This document shows positions 26,712-34,438 of a DNA stretch of 64,000 bases, in pieces; positions within the stretch are counted from its first letter, which is position 1; each line of letters begins with the position of its first letter. Source of the DNA: Acidobacteriaceae bacterium (GTDB lineage Bacteria; Acidobacteriota; Terriglobia; Terriglobales; Acidobacteriaceae); NCBI GenBank assembly GCA_028283655.1, contig JAPWKE010000003.1, forward strand, positions 1 through 64,000, read 5' to 3'. A program made the position numbers and the translations under genes. Under the pieces are notes generated by a model. The model was not told the DNA's origin and made no database searches. It saw nothing but the letters and a program-made list of their open reading frames with translations.

Positions 26712-27068
26712 TCAAGACTCTTTCTTCAGTGCCCGGAGGTGTTCGCGGTACAGTTCATCCGCCCTGCGGATCAACTTCTCGTAAAACCCGCGACGCCCAT
26801 GTTTGTCACCGCCGATGAGCAGGATGGCGGCGCGCCTGGGATCGAAGGCAAAGAAGGCGCGAAGCGCCAAATGTTTATCGTGCGCGGTCCGCAGCTCCTT
26901 CATATTGGGGAATGCCGAGCCCTTGACGGTATCAACGTAGGGCCGATTGAGTACCGGTCCTTTCTCCTTGAGAAGGTTCACAGCTACGTCGAATGACTCC
27001 CGCTCTAGGGGAGAAAGGGTCTGCATCCATTCCCGAAACTCAGAAGTCGCTCGAATCTCATAAGACAC
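26712..27068 (-). CDS. HigB-like toxin, phage-derived Gp49-like family (118 aa)
   Basis: RelE-superfamily mRNA interferase. The sequence FREWMQTLSPLERESFD and the core MKELRTAHDKHLALRAFFAFDPRRAAILLIGGDK match the Gp49-like/HigB group, and the C-terminal basic helix FYEKLIRRADELYREHLR is also usual. It begins with GTG (27068), and the start codon lies inside the operator half-sites at 27068-27094, so repressor binding would overlap the translation start region. The pair probably stabilises the element. Confidence 0.9.
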   Translation of the reverse strand: MSYEIRATSEFREWMQTLSPLERESFDVAVNLLKEKGPVLNRPYVDTVKGSAFPNMKELRTAHDKHLALRAFFAFDPRRAAILLIGGDKHGRRGFYEKLIRRADELYREHLRALKKES

Positions 27069-27094
27069 TCATATATTATGAGGTACACCTCATA
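27068..27094. promoter_or_regulatory. higBA operator with three alternating half-sites
   Basis: CTCATA-TAT-TATGAGGT-AC-ACCTCATA. The right part (27077-27094) is a perfect 8+2+8 inverted repeat, and the left half-site (27068-27073) forms another perfect inverted repeat with the middle one. It sits at the higB start, as expected for HigA autorepression. Confidence 0.7.
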
Positions 27095-27597
27095 TGCGGT
27101 CAAGATCATATTCACCATTGCGCCGGCAAGCAGGGACCAAGCGGTCTCAGGATCAGCTTCGAGCTGATATTGCCATCTTTCCCGCAGAGCTGCGAGCGCT
27201 TCTGCTGGATCCGTCCAGCTCGATCTGATGATTCATGGCACTTCCGGGGTCTACGCCGATCGCGCCGGAGTAATTGAACATTATCGAACTCTCCATGCCG
27301 TACACCAACGACCGTCTTCAGGCTGCGATTGAGCGCGTCGCCCGCATCCTCGGCCAGGACCTTACCAGCCAGAATCCTCACCTGAATACCTGTGGCTCAC
27401 TCGTCGCAGAGCGCTGATCCAAAAGAGCTGGACCGCCTTGTGAGCCTGGAAGAACAACAGGCCGAAATATTGGCGCTATGAGTCATCCATTTCCGTTTCG
27501 CAAGGTCTACGGTGCGGCAATCATCCTAGCCGTCATTACGCTTTACGGACTGCTTTCAGCACCCTTTGGAGACGGCGTGTGGGATGAGCTTTCGTGA
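27094..27597 (+). other. Chain of five short overlapping frames, probably decayed genes
   Basis: Divergent from higB lie five short plus-strand frames: 27094-27228 (44 codons), 27228-27332 (34), 27295-27417 (40), 27392-27481 (29, GTG start) and 27478-27597 (39). Three neighbours touch or overlap at stop/start codons: the first and second share one base (TGATG), and the fourth and fifth overlap as ATGA. The fourth and fifth read like real protein (DPKELDRLVSLEEQQAEILA; then a hydrophobic helix). The rest looks like frameshifted remains. No family is recognised. Confidence 0.35.
27478..27597 (+). pseudogene. Small membrane protein, probably truncated by a stop codon
   Basis: The 39-codon frame reads MSHPFPFRKVYGAAIILAVI, then LYGLLSAPFGDGVWDELS, with one predicted membrane helix. 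It stops at TGA (27595). If that TGA is read as TGG (Trp), the frame continues W-IALAIPL, which looks like the start of a second helix, and ends at 27652-27654. This suggests a recent nonsense mutation in a small two-helix inner-membrane protein. That reading is inferred from sequence style, not from an alignment. Confidence 0.4.
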
Positions 27598-28001
27598 ATA
27601 GCCTTGGCCATTCCGCTCTCTCATAGTATGGAAGGTCGGCCGCGGGGCTTCTAGCTTGGCCAGCAAGGACGCTCCATCTCATGGCGCCCTCGTGATTACA
27701 AGCGGCGCGCTCGCGCAACGGACGGGAGACGAGAGAATAACCCCATCTAGCTCTTGATTAAAAAGAGGCTTACTTCGAAATGTCCGTATCGGAATTGGTT
27801 TGTCGCCGATATCTCAGGCAGCATCCTTGAATGAGGGGCCTCCGGAATGGAACGACAGCAATTCGGATGGTTGCGGGGACTTAATTTGAATCTGCGTAGT
27901 GGCTCGGAACCAATGACCTGAACCAACTTTGGCATCAATTCTAAGGACTTCTAACATCATGATTCTAAAGCCGGATTGCGCGGGAACAATTGACCTCGTT
28001 T
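27598..28001. other. Non-coding right part of the element
   Basis: About 400 bp with no supported gene. It contains the start of the right-end GGGAACA series (27982) just before the 108-bp repeat. Confidence 0.55.
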
Positions 28002-28110
28002 TGGGAACATTATGGGAACAAGAACCTGTTCCAGGGGCGTTTTCAGAGCTTATGGAGCGACCAGAGCCTTGAAAATACAATAAGTTAGCAAAACGGTCGG
28101 TTATGGCATG
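28002..28110 (+). repeat. Right 109-bp direct repeat (att-like)
   Basis: Second copy of the repeat at 20932-21039. It includes GGGAACA at 28003 and 28014, the near-palindrome GGAACAAGAACCTGTTCC, and the terminal core ATGGCAT (28103-28109), where the tRNA sequence begins. Confidence 0.8.
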
Positions 28111-28147
28111 GAAGAGGTCATCGGTTCGATCCCGATCAGGTCCACCA
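28103..28147 (+). pseudogene. 3' half of tRNA-Ala(GGC), attR of the element
   Basis: From the anticodon loop onward this is a perfect tRNA 3' half: loop ATGGCAT with anticodon GGC, anticodon-stem strand GGAAG, variable loop AGGTC, T-arm ATCGG-TTCGATC-CCGAT, acceptor strand CAGGTCC, discriminator A and encoded CCA. T70 in the acceptor is compatible with the G3-U70 identity pair of tRNA-Ala. The 5' half is missing: the preceding bases CGGTT cannot pair with GGAAG (CTTCC would be needed). No intact copy is in the window. Confidence 0.75.
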
Positions 28148-28332
28148 AACGCTTTCCTCCTTTAGGGACATTCCTATCCGCGACTCGGTCGCAAATCTTA
28201 CAACATACTTCTGACGTAGCTTCCAAAGCTTTGTTCTTTGGACTATAGATACAGCTGTTCTTTAAATACTGTTCTTTGCTGGGATTTTTCCCGTGAAGAG
28301 ATGTGCTGGATCTTGTGTGCGAGAGAAAGCCG

Positions 28333-29106
28333 TTAGCGCGACGGTAGAGTGTCCTGTGCGCTGCTGAGGTCTTTTACTTCGATCCCGCTCTTGCCTAGTT
28401 GCTGAGACTGCTGCAGCAGATACGCGAGACGAAAAGCTGCCTCGTAATAAGGGAGGCCTCCGGGGTGCACGTTGGAGATGCAGTTCCGGTCCGAGTCGGT
28501 GAGCCCTGGGCGGGGGCCGTAGGTCATGTAGATGCCAAGGCTGTCGGGAGAACTTAGTCCCGGCCGTTCGCCGATGAGCACGATCACGGCGGTGGAGTGT
28601 CGCAGTGCGCCGATCTGGTCTCCCAGAGCCACGCGCGCTTGTGTCGCGATGACGATCGCATCCCACTCCCACCCAGCGATGCTGCGTCGTATTTCGGTGA
28701 GCAGAGGAACGGCGTGGCGAGCGACGGCAACAGAAGATAGACCATCGGCGATCACTATGGTCAGCGTATTCGCGCGAGCTTCAGCAGGTGTGAGGCGAGC
28801 GGCGCATTCGGGGGCAAGCTGTCGGCCCAGGTCAGGCCGCTGCAGATACTGGGCGCGCGTGATGGCGCGGCTTTGAGCTCTTATAGCAGCGAAGCCCGAG
28901 GCCATGAGGCTCTGCTCCAGCAGGTCAACATCGAGGGCAACGTGCACGGCATCACGAGCACACGCGTGAGCCATGTCAAAGTTCAGCACTTCCTGCGTGG
29001 ACAGGCTTGCCCCTGTGTGAGGCAGCGCGATGCGCGCCTTCGTATAGCGGCGCAGAGAGTTCCATGCAGACCCCGGCGTGTGGATGCGTGAGGGGGAATC
29101 ACTCAT
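28333..29106 (-). CDS. eutC: Ethanolamine ammonia-lyase small subunit EutC (257 aa)
   Basis: Small subunit of the adenosylcobalamin-dependent lyase that converts ethanolamine to acetaldehyde and ammonia. Family features include FDMAHACARDAVH near the N-terminus, TIVIADGLSSVAV and IGERPGLSSPDSLGIYMTYGP, which contribute to the B12 site, and the terminal NVHPGGLPYYEAAFRLAYLL. The start overlaps the eutB stop as ATGA. No eut microcompartment shell gene is nearby, as in simple eutBC operons of soil bacteria that use ethanolamine mainly as a nitrogen source. Confidence 0.95.
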   Translation of the reverse strand: MSDSPSRIHTPGSAWNSLRRYTKARIALPHTGASLSTQEVLNFDMAHACARDAVHVALDVDLLEQSLMASGFAAIRAQSRAITRAQYLQRPDLGRQLAPECAARLTPAEARANTLTIVIADGLSSVAVARHAVPLLTEIRRSIAGWEWDAIVIATQARVALGDQIGALRHSTAVIVLIGERPGLSSPDSLGIYMTYGPRPGLTDSDRNCISNVHPGGLPYYEAAFRLAYLLQQSQQLGKSGIEVKDLSSAQDTLPSR

Positions 29107-30509
29107 GCTGTTTCCCCGCTTGCAAGCCGCGGTGCGTCAAAAGCGTCGGCCAGCGTGTGGCCATCCTTTGGAGTCAGAAGTCGACCCTGCGTGTCTGTAA
29201 CTCCCATATGTTCGAGCCATGCTTCGAACTCAGGAGCACGACGCAGGCCAAGCACCTCTTGTAGATAGAGCGCGTCATGGAACGAAGTGCTTTGGTAGTT
29301 GAGCATGATGTCATCGGCGCCGGGAACTCCGATGATGAAGTTCACACCCGCTACGCCAAGCAGCGTGAGCAGTGTGTCCATATCGTTCTGGTCGGCTTCT
29401 GCGTGGTTGGTGTAGCAGATGTCGCATCCCATGGGCAGGCCAAGAAGCTTGCCGCAAAAGTGGTCTTCGAGACCTGCGCGTGTGATCTGCTTGCCGTCGT
29501 AGAGATACTCCGGGCCGATGAAGCCGACGACCGTGTTCACCAGCAGAGGCTGAAAACGGCGAGCGACGGAGTAGGCTCGCGCTTCGCAGGTTTGCAGGTC
29601 GATGCCGTGATGAGCGTCTGCAGAAAGCGCGCTGCCCTGGCCGGTTTCAAAGTACATGACGTTCTGCCCGACCGTGCCGCGATGCAGAGCGAGTGCTGCC
29701 TGTTGTGCTTCTTCAAGCACAGCGAGATTAATGCCAAAAGAGGCGTTAGCCTTCTGTGTGCCTGCAATGGACTGAAAGACGAGATCTACGGGTGCACCTG
29801 CTTCTATCGCCTGAATGGTATTGGTGACATGCGTGAGCACGCATGTCTGTACGGGCGCGTCGAAGTGGATGCGAAAGCGGTCGAGTTCGCGCAGAATGCG
29901 TATGGCTTCGGGAACGCTGTCGCTGGCCGGGTTGATGCCGATCACGGCATCGCCTGCGCCGAGCATCAGGCCATCGAGCGTAGAGGCGAAGATGCCGCGC
30001 AGGTCGTCGGTGGGGTGGTTGGGTTGAAGGCGCACGGACAGACGACCTGGCAGGCCGATCGTGTTGCGGAAACGAGTGACCACGCGCATGTTTCGCGTGG
30101 CAAGGATCAGGTCCTGATTCCTCATCAGCCGCGAAACAGCAGCGGCCATCTCCGGCGTAATACCCGGAGCAACGGCGGTGAACTCTTCCGTCGTTCGCGT
30201 GAGATCGAGAAGCCACTCGCGGAAGCCGCCGACGGTGAGATGGCGCAGCGGGGCAAAGGCCGCCTCGTCGTGCGTGTCTATGATCAGGCGCGAGACTTCG
30301 TCCTCTTCGTAAGGGACAAGGCACTCATTAAGGAAGCTTCTTAGTGGCACGTCCGCAAGCGCCATGCGGGCTGCCATCCGCTCTTTGTCCGACTCTGCGG
30401 CGACACCGGCGAGAGCATCGCCGGAGCGATAGGGGCTTGAGCGCGCCAGCAGCGTCTTAAGGTCGGCGAAGCGATATGTCTGGCCATCGACTGTATGCGA
30501 GTAAGACAT
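29103..30509 (-). CDS. eutB: Ethanolamine ammonia-lyase large subunit EutB (468 aa)
   Basis: Catalytic large subunit with a TIM-barrel fold. The length of 468 residues is slightly longer than the usual 450-465. Recognisable blocks are PNHPTDDLRGIFASTLDGLM, GDAVIGINPASDS, CVLTHVTNTIQAIEAGAP, FETGQGSALSADAHHG, and MGCDICYTNHAEADQNDMD near the active site. It lies 21 bp downstream of the permease gene and overlaps eutC by four bases, so permease-eutB-eutC form one operon. Activity needs adenosylcobalamin; no EutA reactivase or EutT gene is present here. Confidence 0.96.
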   Translation of the reverse strand: MSYSHTVDGQTYRFADLKTLLARSSPYRSGDALAGVAAESDKERMAARMALADVPLRSFLNECLVPYEEDEVSRLIIDTHDEAAFAPLRHLTVGGFREWLLDLTRTTEEFTAVAPGITPEMAAAVSRLMRNQDLILATRNMRVVTRFRNTIGLPGRLSVRLQPNHPTDDLRGIFASTLDGLMLGAGDAVIGINPASDSVPEAIRILRELDRFRIHFDAPVQTCVLTHVTNTIQAIEAGAPVDLVFQSIAGTQKANASFGINLAVLEEAQQAALALHRGTVGQNVMYFETGQGSALSADAHHGIDLQTCEARAYSVARRFQPLLVNTVVGFIGPEYLYDGKQITRAGLEDHFCGKLLGLPMGCDICYTNHAEADQNDMDTLLTLLGVAGVNFIIGVPGADDIMLNYQSTSFHDALYLQEVLGLRRAPEFEAWLEHMGVTDTQGRLLTPKDGHTLADAFDAPRLASGETA

Positions 30510-30530
30510 CGTTCTTAGCGGGAGGAGTTC

Positions 30531-31904
30531 TTACAGAGCCTCTCCGGGAACCTCCTGCGTGTTTTTTGCTGCAAGGCTGCGCTGAATTCGAAACAGAACA
30601 TATCCCACCGCAAGCATGGCGAGGAAGAGAAGCGATACCAGACGGTTGTAGTAGACCAGACTGCACAAGGCAACCATCGCGCAGATCAGGGTCCACACTG
30701 GCATGAACGGATAACCGATGGCCCGGAACGGGCGAGGCAGATCGGGTTCGCGTTTCCGCAGGCGGATCAGCGCGAGCATACTCGACATATACATCACCAG
30801 CGCGCCAAGGGCAGAGACGGTGACGATATTGGCCGTCAGCGGCTGGCCGCCGAAGTGGATGAAGCTGTCGCTGTAGATTGCCGCGATGCCCACTGCGCCT
30901 CCGGCAAGAATGGCGATCCAGGGTGTTCCGAATCGCGGATGAATCGCGCCGAGAATGCGCGGTAGGTACCCTGCGCGAGCGAGTGCGTACATCTGTCGTG
31001 AGTAGCCGAGGATGATGCCGTGGAAGGACGCGACCAGGCCGAAGAGTCCCAGCCATACCAGCATGTGCAGCCATCCGCTGCGCGCTCCTACGATCATCTT
31101 CATGGCTTGCGGCAGTGGATCGTTAATGTTGGCAAGCAAGCTCCAGTCGCCTGCTGATCCAGCAAAGAACATGACGCCAAGAGCCAGCAGGAGGAGCGTG
31201 CCAATGCCTGCGAGATACGCAATGGGGATAGAGCGGCGAGGCTCGCGGACCTCCTCTGCCGCCATCGCCACGCCTTCTATGGCGAGGAAGAACCAGATGG
31301 CAAAAGGCATTGCCGCAAACATACCGCCAACAAGGTGAGGCGTGAAGTGATTGCTGCCTGCCCAGCCGTTATGAACGAAGTTGCTGAGATGTGCGCCGGG
31401 AGCTACGACGGCCATGAATACGAGTAACTCCACAATGGCCAGAATGGTGACCATCAACTCGAAGTTCGCGGCAATTTGTACACCGACGATGTTGAGCGCC
31501 ATGAACACAAAGTAAGCGATGACTGCGGCTGTTCGCTGGGGCAGGGAAGGGAACTGCACGTTGAGATACGCTCCAATCGCCAGCGCGATGGCTGGTGGAG
31601 CGAAGACGAACTCAATGAGCGTGGCCGCGCCGGTCAGGTAAGCGCCTGTTGGGCCAAAGGCGCGCAAAGCATACGCGAATGGGCCGCCAGCGTTTGGAAT
31701 CGCCGTAGTGAGTTCTGTAAACGAAAAGATGAACGCCGTGTACATGGCCGCAACGAAGAGAGTGGTAACCAGAAAGCCCAGAGTTCCGGCCGCAGCCCAG
31801 CCGTAACTCCAACCGAAGTACTCACCTGAAATGACGAGTCCGACAGCGATGGCCCAGAGTTGCGTTGTGCCGAGTGTCGCTTTGAGGTGGCTTTCGCTTT
31901 CCAA
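30531..31904 (-). CDS. eat: APC-superfamily permease, probably ethanolamine permease (457 aa)
   Basis: Amino acid/polyamine/organocation transporter with about 12 helices. The first helix region carries GLVISGEYFGWSYGWAAAG, the pattern of ethanolamine permeases, and later FFLAIEGVAMAAEEVREPRR is a typical APC loop. It is directly upstream of eutBC, so uptake of ethanolamine is the likely role. The start appears to be TTG at 31904, preceded by AAGGAG seven bases upstream; no ATG is in a better position. Confidence 0.9.
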   Translation of the reverse strand: MESESHLKATLGTTQLWAIAVGLVISGEYFGWSYGWAAAGTLGFLVTTLFVAAMYTAFIFSFTELTTAIPNAGGPFAYALRAFGPTGAYLTGAATLIEFVFAPPAIALAIGAYLNVQFPSLPQRTAAVIAYFVFMALNIVGVQIAANFELMVTILAIVELLVFMAVVAPGAHLSNFVHNGWAGSNHFTPHLVGGMFAAMPFAIWFFLAIEGVAMAAEEVREPRRSIPIAYLAGIGTLLLLALGVMFFAGSAGDWSLLANINDPLPQAMKMIVGARSGWLHMLVWLGLFGLVASFHGIILGYSRQMYALARAGYLPRILGAIHPRFGTPWIAILAGGAVGIAAIYSDSFIHFGGQPLTANIVTVSALGALVMYMSSMLALIRLRKREPDLPRPFRAIGYPFMPVWTLICAMVALCSLVYYNRLVSLLFLAMLAVGYVLFRIQRSLAAKNTQEVPGEAL

Positions 31905-32236
31905 TGCGGTTCTCCTTGTGTGATGCTGCGATCACAGTGAGCGTGCAGCATGATGTATTCAGTTTTCGTGCAGGACGGATACGAGGAGAATATCTATTCT
32001 GTGGAGCTGCGGGTAGCGATAATCGGCAACACAATGTAGCGACACCTGTTTCCTGCAACATAGCTCAAGCTGCAGCCGCAGCGGTTTTTGTCATAGCTGT
32101 TCGGATAGCCGTATTTCGCGGCATGTTGCCGAACCTCGATAACGGCTACTTCAAGACACCGATACACTATGTCCAGAAACTCATGTCACCAGGTGCTGAG
32201 GCGTTATTTTCGCTTGCAGCATGTTGAGGTTTTGCA
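31905..32236. other. Divergent promoter region between eut operon and phospholipase C
   Basis: About 330 bp without a gene. It must hold the promoters of both transcripts. I looked for a cobalamin riboswitch on the eut side and saw no convincing B12-box sequence. No strong palindrome stands out. Confidence 0.5.
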
Positions 32237-34408
32237 ATGACGATGAAGAACTCCCGCCGGGATTTTCTCCGCTTGTCCGGTGGTGCCCTGGCTACTTCCA
32301 CCTTCCTTCCGGCCAGCATTCAGCGGGCTCTAGCGATCGCTCCCGACGCGCGCACCGGCAGCATTCAGGACGTGCAGCACGTCGTCATCCTCATGCAGGA
32401 AAACCGGTCGTTCGACCATTACTATGGAACGCTTCGCGGTGTGCGCGGCTTTCAGGACCCTCGTCCATTTCATCTGCCCGATGGCCAGCCAAACTGGTTC
32501 CAGCCCGTGGCTCGTGTGAAGACTCCGCACTACAAAGACCGCGGGCTGAAAGCTGACGCCACGCACGTGTTGCCCTGGTACATCAATCCTCAGCGAACCA
32601 CCGAGCACCAGGCAGGTACGGACCACGGATGGGCCAGCGGGCATGGCTCGTGGAACCAGGGGCGCTGGAACGATTGGGTCACGCAGAAGCAGGACGTGCT
32701 CACCATGGGGCATCTCAAGCGCGAGGATTTGAGCTTCCACTTTGCGCTCGCAGACGCCTTCACTATCTGCGACTCCTACTTCTCGTCGCTGCACGGAGAC
32801 ACATGCCCGAACCGCATCTTTCTGTGGAGCGGCACCTGCGATCCCAGTAACACGATGGGCAAACGCAGCAATGGCCCGGGGCTTTGGGAGCGTGCCCACA
32901 CCAATGGCTATACCTGGACGACCTATCCCGAGCGGCTGGAAGCGGCCGGCGTAAGCTGGCGAGTCTATCAGGGAGGAACCGGCGAACCTGGTGCTCCAAC
33001 CGATAACTACACGGATAACTCGCTGGAGTTCTTTTCGGCGTATCAGGTGAAGGAAGGCGCCGATCCTCAAAGCCCTCTCGTGCAGAAGGGCGCGACGAAT
33101 CGCACTCTTCGTCAGTTGCGCAAAGATGTTCTCGCAGGCGATCTGCCGCAGGTGAGCTGGGTCGTGGCTCCTTATAAAAATTGTGAACATCCGGAGGCCT
33201 CCCCCACGGATGGCGCGTATTACATCAACCAGGTGATTGAGGCACTTACTGCAGATCCTGAAGTCTGGAGCCGCACGGTGCTCTTCCTGAACTACGACGA
33301 GAACGATGGGCTCTTCGACCACGTTGTTCCACCGATGCCTCCACTTAGCAGCAAGCGCGGGCACCAGGGCATGATGTCTACCGAACTGCACGAAAGCCTG
33401 AAGCATGAGCTGCTGGACCTTGACCGCTTTCCTGCGGAAGAGCATCCGCTGATTCCCATGGACAGCGTTGGTCCGACGAGAAAGGGGCTGCAGCCGGTGG
33501 GGTTGGGAGCACGCGTGCCCATGACAATCATCTCGCCGTGGACGCGGGGCGGCTGGGTTTGTTCGGAGGTCTTTGACCATACATCCGTGCTGCGTTTTCT
33601 TGAAGCGCGTTTCAACGTGAAGGAGAGCAACATCAGCGCATGGCGCCGCTCTATCTGCGGCGATCTCACCTCTGCGTTCGACTTTTCTCGGCGACCGGAA
33701 CCTGTGGCCGCGCACTTTGCGGTGCCTCGGCCTGCGAAGACGCTGCGTCAGCCTTACAGTGTGCCTGCCGTGCAGGAGATGCCGCAGCAAGAGCCTGGGA
33801 CGCGTCCTTCTCGCGCGTTGCCGTATCAGTTGCTCGTCAACGGACGCGGCGAGGCCGGGCACTTTCAAGTGAGCTTCGAAAATCAAGGCAAAGTGGGAGC
33901 GGCGTTTGCCGTGCAGGACAGCACGAAACCCGACGCTGAGCCGAGGCGTTACACCGTGGTCGCTGGTGACACGCTTACAGATACGTGGACCGCAAAGGGT
34001 GGTCGCTATGACCTGACTGTTCACGGCCCACACGGATATCTGCGTCAGTTTGCGGGGCAACTTGGTGATGAGACTGAAGCGGAAGTACGTTATCTGAGCG
34101 CAGCGCAGACCCTCGTGCTCTTGCTGCGGAACTCAGGGCCACAAGTGGCTACAGTAAGTGTTGCCGAGAGTTACAGCGGGCAGCAGGCGAGTTATCGTCT
34201 GGCGGCTGGCGAAAGTAAGAAGGTCGAATGGCCGATGGCAGAGAGTCACGGCTGGTATGACCTCGTTGTTCGTGCGGATCACTCTGGCGATGTGGCCACG
34301 CTGTACTTGCGCCGCTTTGCAGGTCACATCGAGAGTGGTCGTGATAGCCTCAGCGATCCGGCTATCTACAAAGCAGCAGAGAAAGCAGCAGAGAAGGTCA
34401 CCGCATAA
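32237..34408 (+). CDS. Tat-exported phosphocholine-type phospholipase C (723 aa)
   Basis: Non-haemolytic/haemolytic PLC family (PlcN/PlcH-like) that splits phosphatidylcholine or phosphatidylethanolamine into diacylglycerol and the phospho-head group. A twin-arginine signal (SRRDFLRLSGGALA) is followed by the phosphoesterase domain with MQENRSFDHYYGTLRGVRGF (near residue 55), GDTCPNRIFLWSGT and FLNYDENDGLFDHV (near 355). The C-terminal part (about 510-715) holds two copies of the DUF756-type beta domain found in this family. It is divergent from the eut operon, suggesting that released head groups feed ethanolamine catabolism. Confidence 0.93.
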   Translation: MTMKNSRRDFLRLSGGALATSTFLPASIQRALAIAPDARTGSIQDVQHVVILMQENRSFDHYYGTLRGVRGFQDPRPFHLPDGQPNWFQPVARVKTPHYKDRGLKADATHVLPWYINPQRTTEHQAGTDHGWASGHGSWNQGRWNDWVTQKQDVLTMGHLKREDLSFHFALADAFTICDSYFSSLHGDTCPNRIFLWSGTCDPSNTMGKRSNGPGLWERAHTNGYTWTTYPERLEAAGVSWRVYQGGTGEPGAPTDNYTDNSLEFFSAYQVKEGADPQSPLVQKGATNRTLRQLRKDVLAGDLPQVSWVVAPYKNCEHPEASPTDGAYYINQVIEALTADPEVWSRTVLFLNYDENDGLFDHVVPPMPPLSSKRGHQGMMSTELHESLKHELLDLDRFPAEEHPLIPMDSVGPTRKGLQPVGLGARVPMTIISPWTRGGWVCSEVFDHTSVLRFLEARFNVKESNISAWRRSICGDLTSAFDFSRRPEPVAAHFAVPRPAKTLRQPYSVPAVQEMPQQEPGTRPSRALPYQLLVNGRGEAGHFQVSFENQGKVGAAFAVQDSTKPDAEPRRYTVVAGDTLTDTWTAKGGRYDLTVHGPHGYLRQFAGQLGDETEAEVRYLSAAQTLVLLLRNSGPQVATVSVAESYSGQQASYRLAAGESKKVEWPMAESHGWYDLVVRADHSGDVATLYLRRFAGHIESGRDSLSDPAIYKAAEKAAEKVTA

Positions 34409-34436
34409 AGTCGTCAGGACTCGCGGTGACCCTTTC
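34393..34436. terminator. Bidirectional hairpin after phospholipase C
   Basis: AGAAGGTCACCGC pairs with GCGGTGACCCTTTCT across the plc stop codon, with a 9-bp perfect core (34396-34404 with 34423-34431). It lies between two convergent genes. There are no long T runs, so strength is uncertain. Confidence 0.45.
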
Positions 34437-34438
34437 TG

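Larger units (their letters stand above)
20932..28110. mobile_element. Integrated element with four tyrosine recombinases, bounded by 108-bp direct repeats
   Basis: A 7.2-kb segment delimited by direct repeats at 20932-21039 and 28002-28110. It encodes two tandem pairs of tyrosine recombinases, a HigBA toxin-antitoxin pair and degraded small frames. The right repeat runs directly into the 3' half of a tRNA-Ala(GGC) gene, so the element or its parent island integrated at that tRNA. The left junction does not carry a recognisable tRNA, which leaves the outer boundary open. Confidence 0.7.

Noticed and set aside
29277-30344. Plus-strand frame (355 codons) opposite eutB
   Set aside because: eutB motifs are unambiguous on the other strand; this is a codon-bias shadow.
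31905-32236. Cobalamin riboswitch upstream of the B12-dependent eut operon
   Set aside because: Expected from function, but no B12-box or pseudoknot elements could be recognised.
32330-34060. Long open frame (576 codons) antisense to phospholipase C
   Set aside because: It mirrors the plc codon pattern, has no family motif or ribosome site, and plc is clearly the real gene.
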